Part shown: in pieces, positions 50,140 to 52,968 of the stretch | Position numbering within the stretch: the stretch's first letter is position 1 | How the letters are laid out: each line of letters begins with the position of its first letter | The notes under the pieces: generated by a model | What the model was told of the DNA's origin: nothing | The model's input: only the letters and a program-made list of their open reading frames with translations | The model's database searches: none | Made by a program: the position numbers and the translations under genes | Origin: Gemmatimonadaceae bacterium | Lineage (GTDB): Bacteria; Gemmatimonadota; Gemmatimonadetes; Gemmatimonadales; Gemmatimonadaceae | Assembly: GCA_022843265.1 (NCBI GenBank) | Contig: JALHNZ010000022.1 | Location: 1 to 52,968, forward strand | Length of the DNA stretch: 52,968 bases | Direction: 5' to 3'

Positions 50140-51629
50140 CACTCGTCCTCGAAATCACCGGGCGTGCCGGTGGGTTGATCGTACGATTCAGTGGGCATCG
50201 CGAACGCTTTCGCGAGGTCAGGATCCGTCTTGTCACCGAGTACACGCTGGGTGACATATTGTGCGGCAATTGGCGCGAACTTGAATCCTTCGGCTTGTCC
50301 GAGGCCGGCCACCCACGCGTTCGTGGTGTTTGGCACGAGATCGATCACGAAGTTGCGATTGATGCTCGATTCGTAGTGACACGAGCGTGTTTCAAGCAGC
50401 GGTGCATTGGCCAGCAGTGGAAAGCGTCGTTCAAGCAATCGACGCGATCCTTCCAGACGATCGGCACTGGCCCAGCGCACGCTCAGGTCAGGATCTGATT
50501 GTGTGGGATCCGCGGGTGGGCGTGGAGGTGGGGCGGGAAGTTTTTCCTTGATGGCATTTGGCGGCGGCGGTGGTGGTGCGATTCCACCGCGCACACGGAA
50601 GCCGCGGTTGTCCACGGGTAAAGCCACCCAGCCCGTCACACCCGGAAAATTCCAGCTTGGGAGATTCGGGAAACTGAAGCGTGCATCGTTCACGGGTGTG
50701 CCGTAGTAACACGCCGTGCCAATCGGAACGCGAATCTTGTTGCCGAGTAATTCGGGAAATACTTTGCCGAGCCACGGACCGCATGCGAAGACGAAGGCGT
50801 CGGCCTGCAGCTGCGATCCGTCTTCGAGAATCACGTACTGCATTTTGCCACCCACGGTGGCACCCGGGCGCACGCGCGATGTGACAAGTGTCGCGCCCAA
50901 ACGTGCGGCGATTGCGGCGGTGGCCTGTGTGGCGTGACGCGCCCGCGCGACACCCGCGTCTGGTTCGTACAGTGCGATGGTAATGTCGTCCGCGTTAATC
51001 ACGGGCCAACGCTTGCGAACTTCGTCACCGTTGAACTGTTCGAACTGCACCTTCTGCTGCGTCCAGAACTCGCGCGTTTTGGTGAGAAACGGTTCGTCGC
51101 GCGTGCGCATGATCACGTCGCCCGTGGTCATGAAAAAGCGTGTGCCGAAGTCCTTGGCGTGTTCGGCGTCAAACTCGCGCCAGTGGGTGATCGCGCGTCG
51201 CGCCCACGCGGTCCACAGATCACCTGACGTGGTGCGGTCGCCATAGGAGGACCGGATCCCGCGCGTTTCGTCGCCGCTCGTCGCGCGCGAGTTACCGGGG
51301 CCGTAGGCATCAACCAGCGTCACGCGCTCACCGCGTTTGCAGAGCTCAAGCGCCGTGGACGCGCCCCAGATGCCAGCCCCGATCACGACGATGTGACTGG
51401 CGCCTGGTCGTCGCGGCGGCGCCCGGAAGGCACTCGGAGCCGCGAATGCGGCGTTGGGAACGGCGTGCGCGAGCAACGCACCGGCGCCGAGTCCGGCTAC
51501 GCGCAGGAAGTCGCGCCGTGGCAGGGCGGCGCCCTCGGTCGCGTGTTCAGCGCACGGCGTCGTGGTGTTCACGGGCGTGTTCAACGCCGAAGCGGCGGGC
51601 GGAAGATCGTCGCGGGTGGGATCGGTCAC
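50139..51629 (-). CDS. Tat-exported sarcosine-oxidase-like FAD enzyme
   Basis: 496 residues. A twin-arginine signal (LPRRDFLRVAGLGAGALLAHA, about 36-56) indicates folded export. The FAD site is VVIGAGIWGASTALELCKRG (about 80), followed by SRATSGDETRGIRSSYG (about 111), as in monomeric sarcosine oxidase/DAO enzymes. TRSCHYESSINRNFVID (about 407) corresponds to the Cys that covalently binds flavin in that family. Two proline-rich runs (about 355-385) form an insertion. It should oxidise an amine or amino acid with oxygen, giving an imine and peroxide. Start is GTG 51629 with AGGAG about 10 bases before it. Confidence 0.88.
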   Translation of the reverse strand: MTDPTRDDLPPAASALNTPVNTTTPCAEHATEGAALPRRDFLRVAGLGAGALLAHAVPNAAFAAPSAFRAPPRRPGASHIVVIGAGIWGASTALELCKRGERVTLVDAYGPGNSRATSGDETRGIRSSYGDRTTSGDLWTAWARRAITHWREFDAEHAKDFGTRFFMTTGDVIMRTRDEPFLTKTREFWTQQKVQFEQFNGDEVRKRWPVINADDITIALYEPDAGVARARHATQATAAIAARLGATLVTSRVRPGATVGGKMQYVILEDGSQLQADAFVFACGPWLGKVFPELLGNKIRVPIGTACYYGTPVNDARFSFPNLPSWNFPGVTGWVALPVDNRGFRVRGGIAPPPPPPNAIKEKLPAPPPRPPADPTQSDPDLSVRWASADRLEGSRRLLERRFPLLANAPLLETRSCHYESSINRNFVIDLVPNTTNAWVAGLGQAEGFKFAPIAAQYVTQRVLGDKTDPDLAKAFAMPTESYDQPTGTPGDFEDE

Positions 51630-51660
51630 GCGGGAGGGGCTCCTGAGAAGTTCGGTGGGA

Positions 51661-51775
51661 TATGCGAAGTTGCGCGTTTGGCCTGTGCATCGCAATGTGT
51701 GGCGCAGCGCCGACCGTGCGAAGCCGGCGCCGACCGGATTGCCTCTGCAGCGGTGACCGTGCAGGTTATGCGAAG
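51661..51775. repeat. 9-nt direct repeat in divergent promoter region
   Basis: TATGCGAAG at 51661-51669 and 51767-51775, 106 bases apart in the 220-base gap between the FAD oxidase and RidA genes. It might mark a shared binding site. Confidence 0.4.
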
Positions 51776-51849
51776 AACTCCCCACCTGCTCGTTGGCCAT
51801 CGATACAGGGCCCGAGCTTTACGACTGTTTCTCCGATTCAGGGCTGCCA

Positions 51850-52296
51850 ATGCGTACGTCTTTCATTCTCGCGACATGTGCGGTGTTGTTTACGTCCACG
51901 CTCGGTGCGCAGGTTGCGCCCCGGTCTCAGGTGATCCCGGAGGGGCAGCGCGCGTCGGCGACCCTCACGCCCGGAATTCGCTTCGGCGATATCGTGTACG
52001 CGTCGGGTCAGCTTGGGACGAGTCGTGATGATCCGAACGCCACGATTCAGAATGAGACTCGTCGCGCGCTGGAGGCCACGAAGAAGGTGTTCGAGGCGGC
52101 GGGCACCACGATGGCGCAGACGATCAAGTGCACGGTGTTCCTGATCAATGTGGCGGACTTTGGTGGCATGAATGAGGCGTACCGGGAGTTTTTCCCCACG
52201 TCGCCGCCGGCGCGGTCTACGGTGGTGATTGCGGCGCTCGTGGTGCCGGGTGCCAAGGTGGAGATCGAGTGCATGGCGGCGATTCCGCCGAAGTAG
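51850..52296 (+). CDS. Exported RidA-family enamine/imine deaminase
   Basis: 148 residues. A signal peptide (MRTSFILATCAVLFTSTLGAQ) sets it apart from ordinary cytoplasmic RidA. The fold is intact: FGDIVYASGQLG (about 44), TKKVFEAAGTTMAQTIKCTVFL, and the active Arg of PARSTVVIAAL (about 126) and Glu of VEIECMAAI (about 139). RidA enzymes hydrolyse imines and enamines to keto compounds and ammonia. It is divergent from the Tat-exported oxidase, whose reaction produces imines, so a joint role outside the cytoplasm is likely. Confidence 0.9.
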   Translation: MRTSFILATCAVLFTSTLGAQVAPRSQVIPEGQRASATLTPGIRFGDIVYASGQLGTSRDDPNATIQNETRRALEATKKVFEAAGTTMAQTIKCTVFLINVADFGGMNEAYREFFPTSPPARSTVVIAALVVPGAKVEIECMAAIPPK

Positions 52297-52466
52297 GTCG
52301 GCGCGGCGGGACGATTTCGCGCTGGACGAGATGGGGCGCACAGCAACTGTGCGTAGTCGACTGTTTGCGTGTAGCTGTATCCCTCTCGCGAATGCCGTAG
52401 CGGATTTGAATGGTCTCCGTGCGGCTGGCGCTTCCTCGCCCACCTGTTGCTTGTTAGGAGACTCCC

Positions 52467-52968
52467 ATGCGCCAAATGTGGCGCCGCGTCGCGGCGTTCA
52501 TCGGCATGCTGGCCATCAGTACCACTGTCGCGGAGGGTCAGACGACTGGAACGATTACCGGTCGAGTGCTCGAAGCGGCGGGCGGAACTCCGATCTCAAA
52601 CTCTGCGATTACCGTTGCCGGAACAACGATTCGCGCTGTGAGCGGCGAGGATGGTCGCTACACCTTGCGCAACGTGCCGGTGGGCGCGGCAACAATCAGA
52701 GCGGTGCGGCTGGGTTACTCCGAGTTTTCACGACAGATTACCGTCACTGCGGGTGATGCCGTGGCGCTTGACATCGGCTTGATCAAGGTCGCGTTCGACT
52801 TGACCGCCGTCGTCACCACGGCAACTGGTGATCAGCGACGACTTGAGGTGCCCAATCAGATTGCGCAGATCGACGCGAATAAGGCGATTGAATCCGCGCA
52901 GATCAGCAACGTGGGCGACCTGCTAATCGGTAAGGCTGCCGGTGTGCAAATTCTGCCAGGTACAGGTG
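52467..52968 (+). CDS. SusC/RagA-type TonB receptor (5' part)
   Basis: 167 codons, runs off the right edge. Signal peptide (FIGMLAISTTVAEGQ), then a carboxypeptidase-regulatory-like domain (about 28-110: GTITGRVLEAAGGTPISNSAITVAG, GRYTLRNVPVGAATIRAV), then the plug start VGDLLIGKAAGVQILPG. This is the layout of SusC-type TonB-linked outer-membrane importers. AGGAG lies 7 bases before the ATG. Substrate unknown; a SusD partner would be expected just outside the window. Confidence 0.9.
   Translation, partial: MRQMWRRVAAFIGMLAISTTVAEGQTTGTITGRVLEAAGGTPISNSAITVAGTTIRAVSGEDGRYTLRNVPVGAATIRAVRLGYSEFSRQITVTAGDAVALDIGLIKVAFDLTAVVTTATGDQRRLEVPNQIAQIDANKAIESAQISNVGDLLIGKAAGVQILPGTG

Overview
The window is high-GC, gene-dense bacterial chromosome. 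It looks like Gemmatimonadota (Gemmatimonas-type) or a close relative. The inference rests on: a SusC/RagA-type TonB receptor starting at the right edge; many exported beta-propeller, FG-GAP and NHL proteins; abundant lipoproteins and Tat/Sec signals; an LVIVD choice-of-anchor B protein; and a long-form IspH. No species can be named from the sequence alone. No rRNA, tRNA, CRISPR array, insertion sequence, phage or plasmid gene was seen, so this is probably core or stable accessory chromosome.

Layout. 1-5.4 kb: TPR protein and alpha/beta-hydrolase (the hydrolase lacks its nucleophilic Ser), an exported Gly-rich protein with a clear terminator, an unknown helical protein, an RhlE helicase with a hairpin against its start codon, a FimT/GspH pseudopilin and a coiled-coil lipoprotein. 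5.5-10.7 kb: phosphofructokinase, exported Ca-binding-type protein, large DEAH helicase with RGG tail. 10.8-17.3 kb: TetR regulator with a palindromic operator, ECF sigma factor, CGNR zinc-finger plus coiled-coil pair, YjjX, double universal stress protein, thioesterase coupled to IspH. 17.4-20.3 kb: serpin and 5'-nucleotidase lipoproteins.

20.4-27.7 kb is a fatty-acid region. A tightly overlapping operon (SDR, ACAD11-type acyl-CoA dehydrogenase, APH-fold kinase) resembles the levulinate/4-hydroxyacid module, in which a 4-hydroxyacyl-CoA is phosphorylated and dephosphorylated to an enoyl-CoA. A convergent thiolase and FadN-type hydroxyacyl-CoA dehydrogenase/hydratase could finish the oxidation. 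27.9-30.5 kb: MsrA, PlsC-like acyltransferase, MsrB and an outer-membrane barrel.

31.3-36.7 kb is a three-gene translationally coupled operon of exported repeat proteins (FG-GAP-like/LVIVD, YncE-like propeller, ten-copy FG-GAP lipoprotein). 36.8-43 kb: nitroreductase, membrane protein/exported HhH protein/M1 peptidase operon, zinc-ribbon membrane protein and a duplicated secreted protein. 43.3-52.3 kb is rich in exported redox and propeller proteins: NHL protein, HupE/UreJ-2 protein, cytochrome c plus PQQ dehydrogenase, a second NHL protein coupled to a Tat-exported sarcosine-oxidase-like FAD enzyme, and a divergent exported RidA that could deaminate the imine the oxidase makes. A SusC-like receptor begins at 52467 and runs off the end.

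Non-coding structure worth attention: a cluster of three perfect hairpins (43158-43264), several 8-nt-periodic intergenic repeats (40.8-41.0 kb and 49.0 kb), two bidirectional terminators, and the TetR palindrome at 10784. Functions are assigned from motifs read by eye; no database search was possible.
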